A stretch of DNA of 64,000 bases, taken from assembly GCF_025252405.1 (NCBI RefSeq), contig NZ_CP104307.1:3968001-4032000 (forward strand). The letters run 5' to 3'. The notes beneath the pieces were generated by a model. That model made no database searches. It was not told the DNA's origin and saw only the letters and a list, made by a program, of their open reading frames with translations. Shown piece after piece: positions 16,634 to 26,000 of this stretch (positions are counted from its first letter, which is position 1; every line of letters begins with the position of its first letter). The stretch is from Flavobacterium sp. TR2. Its GTDB lineage: Bacteria; Bacteroidota; Bacteroidia; Flavobacteriales; Flavobacteriaceae. A program made the position numbers and the translations under genes.

Positions 16634-17032
16634 ATGTCTTTAGCAGCACAAATAGTTTGGCTTTTTGTACTCGCAATCCCAATTGCGTGCATCAGCTGGA
16701 CTGTCACACACGAAGAAATTTTTAGAGAACCTCATGAATGGTGTGTCAGGCATTCTAAAAATGACAGATACATCTTGTCCAGAAAGTTCTTTTATCTTCT
16801 TACTTGCGAATATTGCTTTAGCCATTACGTTACAATTGCCTTTCTGATTATCTGCGATTATAAACTTTTGTTAAATGATTGGAGAGGGTATATTTTGGCA
16901 GGGTTTTCTCTGGTTTTTATGGCAAATGTTTATATGAGCCTTTTTGCTTTATTACGACAGGCTATAAAGAAAGAAAAGGTCGAAATTGAGAAAATTGAAA
17001 ATGAGACTGACAGCGAAAACAGTAAAGAGTAA
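16634..17032 (+). CDS. Small membrane protein with a CxxC-containing helix, unknown function
   Basis: A 132-residue protein with three probable transmembrane helices, at residues about 2-22, 58-76 and 85-105. The second helix is preceded by TCEYCFSHY, a CxxC arrangement like that seen at a helix start in several small phage- or spore-type membrane families; I cannot name the family. The C-terminal 25 residues are highly charged (KKEKVEIEKIENETD) and probably cytoplasmic. It sits between the acidic repeat protein and another small membrane-like protein on the same strand. Confidence 0.7.
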   Translation: MSLAAQIVWLFVLAIPIACISWTVTHEEIFREPHEWCVRHSKNDRYILSRKFFYLLTCEYCFSHYVTIAFLIICDYKLLLNDWRGYILAGFSLVFMANVYMSLFALLRQAIKKEKVEIEKIENETDSENSKE

Positions 17033-17075
17033 AATAACAATTAAAAAAGTAAGTATAATTAAATAAATTGACGTT

Positions 17076-17348
17076 ATGGAGAATTTAAATTTTATAGACC
17101 CATTATTACACGGAATCAAACCTGAAAGCAAACCGTTAAATCTGTCAGTAAAACAAATGGTATGTGCTGGTGTAGGTGCTCTTTTAGCATCGGCTGTTCT
17201 GAAAAAAACGGGGCATAATAAAGCAAGCGCTGTTGTAGGAAGCCTTGCATTGCCAATTTTAGCATCGGCTTGCTATAAAAAATACAGTCAGATTACAAAA
17301 GAAAAAACTGACGCTCAAGCAAGCAGCGGTATCGAATACAATCATTAA
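17076..17348 (+). CDS. Small putative membrane protein, unknown function
   Basis: A 90-residue protein. After a polar N-terminus of 25 residues come two short apolar stretches, VCAGVGALLASAVL and AVVGSLALPILASACY, rich in Gly, Ala and Ser and separated by a basic turn (KKTGHNKAS), which suggests a helical hairpin. The C-terminus is polar. It is the last gene before a strong terminator at 17366-17404 and probably shares a transcript with the two upstream genes. No family recognised. Confidence 0.65.
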   Translation: MENLNFIDPLLHGIKPESKPLNLSVKQMVCAGVGALLASAVLKKTGHNKASAVVGSLALPILASACYKKYSQITKEKTDAQASSGIEYNH

Positions 17349-17365
17349 TCTTTTATAGTTATCAT

Positions 17366-17404
17366 AAAAAGAGCGCTAATTTTTAGAATTTAGCGCTCTT
17401 TTTA
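17366..17404. terminator. Bidirectional Rho-independent terminator
   Basis: A perfect stem GAGCGCTAA / TTAGCGCTC flanked by A and T runs (AAAAA on the left, TTTTT on the right) serves the plus-strand small-gene cluster and the convergent SpoIIAA-like gene. Confidence 0.92.
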
Positions 17405-17419
17405 TTTCTCAGTGACTGG

Positions 17420-17788
17420 TTAAGAAATATTGCCTTCGACCCAATTTAATGCTTTATTAAAATCAACTTTTTTATAGCCGCGAAACTCACCAGGAACAAT
17501 ATAGCTAAATCCATTTGTGAAAGAAATGATTTCGTCTGTATCGGTAACAATCGCTGCCCTGTTCCATTTTCCAAGATTTTTCAAACCAAGAAGAGCATCT
17601 TGCAGCCACGCGCCAGTTGTAAAATTTTCAATATCGGTATCCAAAACCAGCAAAAAATTAATTTCATTTGTCTGTTTTACCAAATGTTCAACGGCTGGAG
17701 CCACTGCTGTCACAAAATCTTCTTTTGTCACTTCTGCCAATGCTCTAAAGGCAACAATATTATCTGTAGTGTCGATTTGATGTATCAT
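17420..17788 (-). CDS. SpoIIAA-like (STAS-fold) protein
   Basis: A 122-residue cytoplasmic protein of the SpoIIAA-like family PF11964. Visible pattern: the opening beta strands (NIVAFRALAEVTKEDFVTAV), APAVEHLV helix, NFLLVLDTDIENFTTGAWLQD, then WNRAAIVTDTDEIISF and a final helix NKALNWVEG. The family is widespread in Bacteroidota and its role is mostly unknown. It is monocistronic, with a TAAATTTG box on the minus strand at 17858-17865 that may be its promoter. Confidence 0.82.
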   Translation of the reverse strand: MIHQIDTTDNIVAFRALAEVTKEDFVTAVAPAVEHLVKQTNEINFLLVLDTDIENFTTGAWLQDALLGLKNLGKWNRAAIVTDTDEIISFTNGFSYIVPGEFRGYKKVDFNKALNWVEGNIS

Positions 17789-17857
17789 GATTTTTTTCTT
17801 TTGAGTTAATTACTGAAGTTTTATTTGAGACATTTTTAAAACGTAAATATTCTAACT

Positions 17858-17865
17858 CAAATTTA
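17858..17865 (-). promoter_or_regulatory. Possible -7 box for the SpoIIAA-like gene
   Basis: TAAATTTG on the minus strand, an exact TAnnTTTG match about 70 bp upstream of the start codon. No matching -33 TTTG at the usual distance. Confidence 0.35.
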
Positions 17866-18355
17866 CTCATATTCAATCAGATACAGATTATATTTAACTA
17901 TTCGTTTATTATATTTTTTTAAGATGATTTACTAGTCACTAAGTTGCTAAGTTTCTAAGTTATTGAGATGCAGAGCTTTTTTCGCAAACATAGCCCGCGG
18001 TTTCAACCACGGGGACGTTTGGGGATAAAATGCATTGCGTTGCCACGGTTGAAACCGCGGGCTATGCTTTTAATTTGACTTCGTTTTTTTACCGCAAAGC
18101 ACGCAAGGTTTTTTAAAACGCAAAGTTCGCAAAGCTAAACTTAAAACTTTGCGAACTTTGCGTAAACCTTAGCGCTCTTTGCGGTTTAAAACTACACATA
18201 AATAGGTGAAAAAACTTTGCGTACTTTGCGTAAACCTTGGCATTCTTTGCGGTTTAAACTTACACATAAATAGGTGAAAAAACTTTTGCAAACTTTGCGT
18301 AAACCTTAGCGCTCTTTGCGGTAAAACCTACACAGAATTAAAAAAAATTGCGGTA

Positions 18356-18386
18356 AAAAAAGGCCGTCCAAATAGACAGCCTTTTC
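18356..18386 (-). terminator. Terminator downstream of the GH18 gene
   Basis: On the minus strand AAGGCTGTC pairs with GACGGCCTT around a six-base loop and is followed by seven T residues. It ends the chitinase transcript about 60 bp after the stop codon. Confidence 0.8.
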
Positions 18387-18444
18387 TTCACATTAAAACC
18401 TAAAATTTAATGTATCTAAAACCATTATGGCAAATGGGTTACGA

Positions 18445-20070
18445 TTATTTTTTAATAAAACGTCTTACGGTTTTGACTCCGTTTTTCTCAATTGAAATTA
18501 GATAGATTCCTGTTTTTAAAGTTGAAACGTCAATACTGTTATCGCTTACGGTTTGAGAGAAAACAGTTGCACCTCCTTCAGTATTTATAACATTCACATT
18601 TCCGCCAGAAACCTCTGTGCTGAAGAAAATCTGGCTTTCCGTCGGATTCGGATAAATCTCCAAACTCGCAATTGACTGTTCTGTGCTTGCAGGAGCTGAT
18701 TTTGCAGTCGCTCCCGATTTAGTGATTTTAAACCAGTTTATATTAGCGCCTGAGGCTTGAATATAAATTCCGAAGTTGTACGTTCCTGCATTTACGTTTA
18801 CAGTCTGCGAAATCGTCTGCCAATTCTGCCATCCTCCTGTATTTGGAACATTTACCGCTCCAAGCTGAATCGCTCCTGCATTTAAATCAGAAGAAATTCT
18901 GGCACCGTTAACAGCACTTGCCACTCGATATTCGATTACATAAGCTCCAGATGTTGGAAAATTAATATTATAATATGCCATCCAGTCGCCTGTGTCGCAA
19001 TATCCAACATTTAATCCTCCGCCTGTATCTGTTGTTGGTTCTGTCTGCACGCCGCTCATAGTATTGTAATTTTCTGCCTGAATTAAAGTTCCTGTTCCTG
19101 GGGAAGTACCACCCGTAATAACTTGATTAATGGCATTTAACAACGATTTAGTTCCAGTTGCATCCTGAGACAATTCCCAAATCATAACCCCTCCTGCGTT
19201 TTGAATCGCAAAAGTCGTTTTTTGTTTGATGGTTGGAATTCCGTTATAATAAATCGTATTTCCCACCTGATCCAAATTTTCAGCTCCCGGATATTGCGCT
19301 ACAATATTTGCATAAGAAATTCCCTGATTGGCAGAAGCTCCAAAACCGTAGCCATAAAAAGGAAGTCCAATAATCGCTTTACTTGCTGGTAACCCTCTTC
19401 CTGTCCAATAATTAAATTGGTTTACCGCCATGCTGTAAGGAGAATGCTGACCCGGATTGTTTGGCGCCCAAGGTCCAGTAGCATCATAAGCCATAATATT
19501 GATCCAGTCGTAGGCCGCAAAAGTAGATGAGGGTACATTGGCACCACCATATCCTTCTGAAAGTGCTGCTGAAATCAGTTTGCCATTGGCATGAAGTTTA
19601 TTGGCCAGAGCAATTACAAATCCGCCGTAATCGCCATTAATTGCAGGGCCTTCCAAATCTACGTCTACACCGTCAAAATTGTGAGCTACCACGTAATCGT
19701 AGATTTTCTGAATAAAAGCCGTTCTGTTGGCTGGCGTTATTAAATTGAAATAATTATCGCGAATAGGTCCTCCTTCAGAAACAGAACCTCCTCCAAGCGA
19801 CACAAAAACTTTGACGTTTTGGGCATGAGCCGCATTGATAATGGCATTGCTTCCCGAATTAAAACTTAAATAGCCATTGGCATCAGGATTTTCGAACGCA
19901 ATATTGATATGCGTTAATTTGCTGTACTGAACCGTACTCGAAAAAGCATTCAAATCAATCCAGTTTGGAATATAAGCTATTACTTTCTTTTGGGACGAAA
20001 CTAAATTAAAAGCGCCCAACATTAAAATAATAATGCATTGCTGCAGCATTCTTCTGTAATTGTTTTTCAT
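18445..20070 (-). CDS. Secreted GH18 chitinase with CBM6 and T9SS sorting domain
   Basis: A 541-residue enzyme. Residues 1-26 form a signal peptide. The GH18 barrel spans about 29-318, with the SxGG motif in VSLGGGS and the catalytic DxxDxDxE as FDGVDVDLE, giving Glu140 as acid/base; MAYDATGPW and the final MIWELSQD strand are also present. A CBM6 beta-sandwich follows at about 328-450 (opening LIQAENYNTMSG, closing INWFKITK). Residues 470-541 are a type A T9SS C-terminal domain (IYPNPTESQIFFS to RRFIKK). It hydrolyses chitin outside the cell. It is the third enzyme in a minus-strand series with GH64 and GH16, separated from GH64 by an AT-rich inverted repeat. Confidence 0.95.
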   Translation of the reverse strand: MKNNYRRMLQQCIIILMLGAFNLVSSQKKVIAYIPNWIDLNAFSSTVQYSKLTHINIAFENPDANGYLSFNSGSNAIINAAHAQNVKVFVSLGGGSVSEGGPIRDNYFNLITPANRTAFIQKIYDYVVAHNFDGVDVDLEGPAINGDYGGFVIALANKLHANGKLISAALSEGYGGANVPSSTFAAYDWINIMAYDATGPWAPNNPGQHSPYSMAVNQFNYWTGRGLPASKAIIGLPFYGYGFGASANQGISYANIVAQYPGAENLDQVGNTIYYNGIPTIKQKTTFAIQNAGGVMIWELSQDATGTKSLLNAINQVITGGTSPGTGTLIQAENYNTMSGVQTEPTTDTGGGLNVGYCDTGDWMAYYNINFPTSGAYVIEYRVASAVNGARISSDLNAGAIQLGAVNVPNTGGWQNWQTISQTVNVNAGTYNFGIYIQASGANINWFKITKSGATAKSAPASTEQSIASLEIYPNPTESQIFFSTEVSGGNVNVINTEGGATVFSQTVSDNSIDVSTLKTGIYLISIEKNGVKTVRRFIKK

Positions 20071-20130
20071 AATAATTGTTTTAATAGATTAATAAACTCG
20101 TAAATATGGGACGGTTATTTGAGTTAAATA

Positions 20131-20311
20131 TTTCTGGTTTTAGATTTTAGATTGCAGATTTTAGACTTTAGATTTTAGATTGGGATTTGACTGTGTCAAA
20201 TCTTAATTTTAAAATCAATCTAAAATCTAAAGTCTAAAATCTAAAGTCTAAAATCTAAAATCTAAAATCTAACATCTAAAATCTGCAATCTAAAATCACT
20301 TTAATCTAAAA
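20131..20311. repeat. Long AT-rich inverted repeat of TAGATTTTAGATT units
   Basis: The left arm (about 20138-20190) is built of TTTTAGATT and GACTTTAGATT words, and the right arm (about 20207-20305) of their complements (AATCTAAAATCTAAAGTC). The centre is TTTGACTGTGTCAAA. The whole lies between the GH64 stop and the GH18 start and could form a long stem in the intercistronic RNA. Confidence 0.8.
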
Positions 20312-22963
20312 TTATTTCTTTATGAATCGCTTGATGGTTTGTTTGCCTTCTTTTTCAAAAACTATAAAATAGATTCCTTTTCTAAGATGCGAAACGTCAA
20401 AACTATTGTTGTTGATTTTTTGCGAAACCACAGTAGCTCCTGTTTGAGAATCTACAATTTTTGCAGTTCCTCCAGAAAGATCTGTTGTAACAAAAAGAGT
20501 GCTTTCTACTGGACTTGGATAAACATTTAAAACCATTTCTTCTGGTTCTTCTACCGTTTCAGCCGAAGCCATTCTTGCTGTTCCCGCAACTTTTGTGATT
20601 TTAATCCAGTTAATATTCATTCCTGTATTCTGAATATAGATTCCGAAATTATACGTTCCTGCATTTACATTTACTGTTTGCGAAACGGTCTGCCAATTCT
20701 GCCATCCTCCTGTATTCGGAATATCAACATTCCCTAAAACAATGGCTCCTGCATTTAAATCCGAAGACAGTCTTCCGCCAGTGACAGCACTTGACACTCG
20801 ATATTCGATGACATAAGATCCTGTTGTTGGAAAATTAATATTGTTATACGCCAGCCAGTCACCTGTTTCTGTATAACCAACGTTTGATCCGCCGCCTGTA
20901 TCTGTAGTCGCTTCGACTTGAATGCCACTCATTGCCGAATAATCTTCTGCTTGAATCAATACTGAAGTTTGTGAACTTGTTGCTGGAACCAACTTCCATT
21001 GCCCGCAAGTCTGATTGTTATTATCCCATTGCTGAACGATTGCCCCTGAGGCCGTGCTTGCTCCTGCTACCTCAACAATTCTTCCGCTATGACGGGCAAC
21101 AATCTTATAATAGCCATCGCCTGTAGCAACCAAAATAAACTGCTGATTTGTTGTGGCATTGTATGGATATTGTTCTACTCTTGCCCCATTGGCTTTATTG
21201 AAATTATTAATATCCATTGACATACCGCTATGGTTGGCTATGATTTTGTACATTCCGTCTCCTAGATGCGTAAAAGTAAATTTCTGATTGTTTCCAGAAT
21301 TCAAAGCGCCTTGATTGATTCCTGCTCCATTTGACATACTAGAATTCCATACATCCATGTACAAACCGCTGTTTCTGTTTTGAAGAAAAAAAGTTTGGTT
21401 TCCTAAAGTTGCCGTTCCGTTTGCAATAACTCGAATCGAACTCACTTTATCATTCCAAGTAGCATTCAAACAAGAATTATCAGAATTGATTACAGTTGAA
21501 GCTCCGCTGAAATTATCATCTTGATATAAAATCGCTTGATAGCCTTGAGTAATTTTTAGCGAAGAAATATCATCGTTTAAAACTCCCAACAAATTCAAAC
21601 GGGCCAAATTATAATCTCCAATTGTTAGTCCGCCTGAGAATCCTGTGTAGTTGCAATCTTTATAAACGGTAATAACATCTGTTGTGGCAGGAACTGAAGG
21701 CGTAGTAAGTCCATAATATCCTCCAAACGTTGCAATAACTTTTGTTGGCTGTGGCGAATGAAGCGATGGCGACTGATCGGCAACATCGTCATAAGCAAAT
21801 CCGTACGCTAAATTATCGATATTGATTCCCGGCAAATGCCAAAATTTAGAATAATGGTTTGTTGGATTTGTCTGGTAGTATTTTGACGCATCATACCAAT
21901 TCTGCTGACCCGGATTTGCTGTTGTCGTATTTACCACATGACGGTTGATTGCTGCCGTTAATTGCGCCTGAATGACAAGATCCAAATCTCCGTCAACCAA
22001 TCTTCTGTCCAAAACACCTTTTCCTTCAAGCGCTTCTTGCGTTGTCGGCCTATTTTGAACACGTCCTGTCCTTCCGACAAAAGCACCAGATTGCCCCACC
22101 ATTTCAAGCTGTTCTCCAATGACTCTTCCTTTAAAAACTCCCGCATCTCCCGCGTAGAAAATCAAATCTTCATTTTTGTATTTGTTCCAAATCGCATCGA
22201 TATACGATTTTAAATAATTTGCATACGGTCCTGATCCTTCGGCGTAAGCTGGCGTTTTTGATGGCGCAGTAATTTCTCCCGTTGCATCATTTACACAACC
22301 TTGAAATTCTGCTGGAACATTCGCTTTAAAGGCCGCAACAATATCTGCGTGTTTTTTCAAGTCGCCCACTTTCTTTTGGTAACCGTTAGCACCAAATAGC
22401 TCTAGTCCCATTGGATACTTGTATGAATCGACACGTGTCGGATTCCCGAAGAAACCGTATTGATTATTAGTCAATTCGATCATTTCATATAAAATGCCTT
22501 GATTAGGATCTGTAGCATTCTGCGGATTTGGCGATGCATAACCCGAAGGCGCTCCGCTGGCTCCGAAAAAGTAAAAATACAATTGCGATCCTTTAGAAAT
22601 AAAAACCCTGCACCCGGCAATTAAAGGCAAAGTGAACGTTTTATTTGGAATTTCGCTCAGTTTAGTAAAACAAGCCGCATATTTTGAGTTTTGTCCCGGT
22701 CCTGTATTTCCGCCATAAGTCGGTCCTGTAACGGTATTGTATGAGGCGCTCATTGGCAAAACCTGACTTGTTTTGGCATTTACCCAAACATGGTTTCCTG
22801 TAGTATAATCGATTCCTACAATAGCCACATATAAATCGCTGTCTGCAAAAGTGGAATTGTTGCTTATTGTAAAAGGAACTGGCCCCTGACCGTACATAAA
22901 AGTCGAAAACACTAGAAACAGTGCGGTCAGAATAGAAAATCTTTGAAATTTATTGTTTTTCAT
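20312..22963 (-). CDS. Multidomain GH64 beta-1,3-glucanase with beta-gamma-crystallin-like, ricin-type and CBM6 modules
   Basis: An 883-residue secreted enzyme. Signal peptide residues 1-26. A GH64 (laminaripentaose-producing, thaumatin-like) catalytic unit covers about 27-425, including ILYEMIELT and the conserved FAYDDVADQS. Residues about 431-515 hold two beta-gamma-crystallin-like Greek-key motifs (VYKDCNYTGFSGGL and LYQDDNFSGAS). A ricin-type lectin/CBM13 domain follows at 520-660 (repeats with NSGLYMDVWN, HSGMSMDINN, HSGRIVEVAG). A CBM6 at 668-790 closely resembles that of the chitinase. Residues 808-883 are a T9SS sorting domain ending RFIKK. The set suits binding and cutting of beta-1,3-glucan in fungal or algal walls. 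The order of modules is clear; the exact boundaries are estimates. Confidence 0.92.
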   Translation of the reverse strand: MKNNKFQRFSILTALFLVFSTFMYGQGPVPFTISNNSTFADSDLYVAIVGIDYTTGNHVWVNAKTSQVLPMSASYNTVTGPTYGGNTGPGQNSKYAACFTKLSEIPNKTFTLPLIAGCRVFISKGSQLYFYFFGASGAPSGYASPNPQNATDPNQGILYEMIELTNNQYGFFGNPTRVDSYKYPMGLELFGANGYQKKVGDLKKHADIVAAFKANVPAEFQGCVNDATGEITAPSKTPAYAEGSGPYANYLKSYIDAIWNKYKNEDLIFYAGDAGVFKGRVIGEQLEMVGQSGAFVGRTGRVQNRPTTQEALEGKGVLDRRLVDGDLDLVIQAQLTAAINRHVVNTTTANPGQQNWYDASKYYQTNPTNHYSKFWHLPGINIDNLAYGFAYDDVADQSPSLHSPQPTKVIATFGGYYGLTTPSVPATTDVITVYKDCNYTGFSGGLTIGDYNLARLNLLGVLNDDISSLKITQGYQAILYQDDNFSGASTVINSDNSCLNATWNDKVSSIRVIANGTATLGNQTFFLQNRNSGLYMDVWNSSMSNGAGINQGALNSGNNQKFTFTHLGDGMYKIIANHSGMSMDINNFNKANGARVEQYPYNATTNQQFILVATGDGYYKIVARHSGRIVEVAGASTASGAIVQQWDNNNQTCGQWKLVPATSSQTSVLIQAEDYSAMSGIQVEATTDTGGGSNVGYTETGDWLAYNNINFPTTGSYVIEYRVSSAVTGGRLSSDLNAGAIVLGNVDIPNTGGWQNWQTVSQTVNVNAGTYNFGIYIQNTGMNINWIKITKVAGTARMASAETVEEPEEMVLNVYPSPVESTLFVTTDLSGGTAKIVDSQTGATVVSQKINNNSFDVSHLRKGIYFIVFEKEGKQTIKRFIKK

Positions 22964-23040
22964 ATCTAAATAATTTTGGGGTTACATAATAATTAGATTC
23001 TAAAACCAAAGCCATTTTAAAATGACAAAATAATCCGCCA

Positions 23041-23073
23041 GGTGCAATTGGTAAGCCCTCCTTGAATTGCACC
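23041..23073 (-). other. Intercistronic hairpin between GH16 and GH64
   Basis: GGTGCAATT (23041-23049) pairs with AATTGCACC (23065-23073) around a 15-base loop, in the 124-bp gap between the two genes. There is no T-tract, so it is more likely an RNA-stability or processing element than a terminator. Confidence 0.5.
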
Positions 23074-23087
23074 CAACGGATTTAAAA

Positions 23088-26000
23088 TTATTTCTTAATC
23101 AACTTCTTGCTCCAGCTTTTTTGGTCTGATTTGAAGTTTAGAATATAAATTCCTCTGCGAAGTCTGCTTACATCAATTACGCTTTCGTTTCCTTGAGGTT
23201 TTTGCTGTAAAATCAAAGCTCCTGTGTTGTCATAAATGGTAATGACTTTATTGTTTAAGTTTTCAGGAGATGAAACTTGAACATAATTCGTCGTAGGATT
23301 TGGATACACTGCCAAAATAGTTTCTTCTTTCTGAGACTCTTCCTCAACATTCAAAGCCATTCTAGCCGTTGACGAAGATCCGTAAGCTTCAATTTCATAC
23401 AACGAATATCCGTAAGGCGCCAAAGCTTTTGCATTGCATAAAATGCGAAGGTACCTTCCAGTTCCGCTTACCGCTAAATCATCAGTTCCGCCATCGCTTG
23501 CCGTTTGTGTGCTGATGGTTTCATTTTCTGTAAAAACATTGTCGGCCGAAAGCTGCACTTTGTACTGCGTTGCATAAGCTGCTTCCCATTTTAGCACTAC
23601 ACGGTTAAGGGTATAATTGCTTCCTAAATCCACATAAATCCATTCGGTTGCATTGGCAAAAGAACTTGCCCATCTTGTACCTCCATCTCCATCTGTTGCT
23701 TGGTTTGCAGTAAAAGTCCCGTTTTCTAATGTCGAAGCCGTTGCTGTTTTAGCCAAAGCCAAATTCACATTCGGAGTTTCTGTCGAAACTAAATTTAAAG
23801 CTCTCAGGTTATCAAAATAATAGGTGTTTCCAGAATTGGTTCCCGGTTCAAACAAGAAAACAAAACGGTTTACATCGTTATCTGCGGTCGATGCATCAGG
23901 CGTGCTCACGTAGGTAAACGTAATGGTATGCCAAGCGTTACTTTGTTTTACCACTCCCTGATAAATACTGTGTCTTCCAACTGGATAATTGGACGGAACT
24001 GAAGCGCTGCTTTCTGCTTGCCATGAAATAACCGATCCGACTGGTGCAGAAGTGTACACATCCATCGCAAACTTTTTTGTTCCAGCTTTAAAATCTCCAA
24101 TGTTGTTTAAAGTGGTATTGAATGAAAAGTTATCATACAATTCTGTTGACTTGCGAACGTATTTTCCAACATTTGAAGAAGTATTGATTCCGCTTGCATT
24201 TGGATTTGCTGTGTTTGCCGTATAAGTTCCAATGGCATCTCTAAAAGTAATATTGTGAATGGTTTGATAATCTTCATACACGACACCTGACGTAAACGTA
24301 TCTGGAAGTTTGGTCGAACCAATTCTGATATTATCAAAATAGTATGTATCGCTTGTGTATGAACCTGAATTAAACAATAAAACCATTTGGTTCACAGCTA
24401 AATTCGAAGTTCCTGCATCTGGACTTGAATTGTAATAGAAAGTCAGCGTTTCCCATTGATTCTGTTTGGTTGTAATGGCTACGTAATTACTATTTCTCCC
24501 TGTCGGATAATTGGCCGGAAGCGAAGTGGCGCTATTTTCAAAATTCATGCTTACAACCGTACCAATCGGTGCTGTCGTATACACATCGATCATAATTTTA
24601 TTGGTCTGATTTTTAAATAAACCAGCATCTTCAATTGAAGTTTGCGTATTAAAGAAAAGCACATCATACTGCTCTGAAGCATTGCGGATATACTTTGCCA
24701 CATTCGCAGAAGAGTTAACCGAATTAGTTCCTGGATTTGCCACAACAGAATAGGTTCCAGTTGTAGTGCCTTTTATGATTTTATTTGCTCCATCGTAGTT
24801 TTGCAGCACATCAGTTGCAATAATCGGTTTTTCTGGCGCCGCTTTTGTCAGCAGATTATCAAAATAGTACGTCGCTCCAGAATTAGAATTAGATTCAAAA
24901 AGAATAACCACATTATTGATAGCTAAAGCACTTGTATTTGGGTCAATTACTTTTTCAAATTCAAATTCAATCGTTTCCCACTTGTTCTGGACTGTTGTTG
25001 TAGCTTTAAAACCGCTATGTCTACCTGACGGATAATTGGTTGCAGTCGTCACATTGCTGTTTTCCAACTGCATTGAAATTTTTGTTCCAACCGGAGCTGA
25101 AGTATAAATATCAAACGAAAGCCTTTTTCTTCCGTAAACATAATCATTCGCATTGGTTATGGTTACATTTCTGATATTCAAAACATCATACAATTCGCTT
25201 GAATTTCGAACGTATTTTCCCACCAGAGCCGATGAGTTAATTCCTGTGGCAGAAGGATTCGCAACAGCTTCTGTCAAAACACCCGTTTTTACAGGATACA
25301 ATACATTTCGATTGCTTTGAAAATCTTCATGCATTTTTTCAACTGGCAATGCTGGTTCGGTTGTAACGGCCAGTTTGTAGTTATTGACATTACAGCCTGA
25401 AACTGTTGCCGCTACAGAAACATCTCCTCCAGAAGTTCCCCAATTTACCGTAATCGAGTTTGTTCCCTGTCCTGATGCAATTGTTGCTCCCGCTGGAACA
25501 GTCCAGTTGTAGGTCGCCCCTGCAATTGCATTTACAGAATAGGTTTTACTAGTTTCATTTTGGTAGACTTTGTTATCGCCAGTTACCGCATATTTAAAAC
25601 TCCCATCGTAAACACGAACATAATCGACTTGTAATTTTGCTGGGAAATCGGCAGGAATAGGCTCAACTCCTGTTCCGTTAACTCTCGTGTAAGGCGTTCC
25701 GTAGCTTCCAACTGCTAAATTCAGAATAATATAAAAATTGTTGTCATTAAAAGGCCATCCGCCATTTACTGTGGTATTTGGAGTTGCAGTGTGAAACAAC
25801 ACATCATCAACAAACCATTTTATGATATTTGGTCCCCATTCTACAGCATAAACATGAAAATCTGCTGATAAATCGATTGGAGAGCTGTAGCTTCTTCCAG
25901 TAAACTGATACCCTCCGCCATCGTAATGAATAGTCCCATCTATAGATTTCGGATTTCGGTGTTTGGCTTCCATAATATCAATTTCACCCGTATATGGCCA

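Larger units (their letters stand above)
17789..18444. repeat. Repeat-filled spacer: GTTGAAACC hairpin pair and AAAGTTCGCAAAG tandem array
   Basis: A 656-bp spacer without genes. Positions 17989-18012 and 18043-18066 form a 24-bp inverted repeat (22 matches) with the core GGTTTCAACC / GGTTGAAACC. From about 18090 to 18345 a unit of 60-70 bp containing TTTGCGTAAACCTTAGCGCTCTTTGCGG is repeated three times, each followed by TACACATAAATAGGTG or a shortened form. Positions 18110-18155 hold the inverted pair AAAGTTCGCAAAG / CTTTGCGAACTTTG. Nothing looks translated. Confidence 0.82.

Noticed and set aside
18090..18345. Regularly spaced repeats that could suggest a CRISPR array
   Set aside because: Units vary in length and sequence, spacers are themselves repeats, and no cas genes are near.
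23041..23073. Terminator between GH16 and GH64
   Set aside because: The stem lacks a T-tract on the minus strand, so I list it only as a hairpin.
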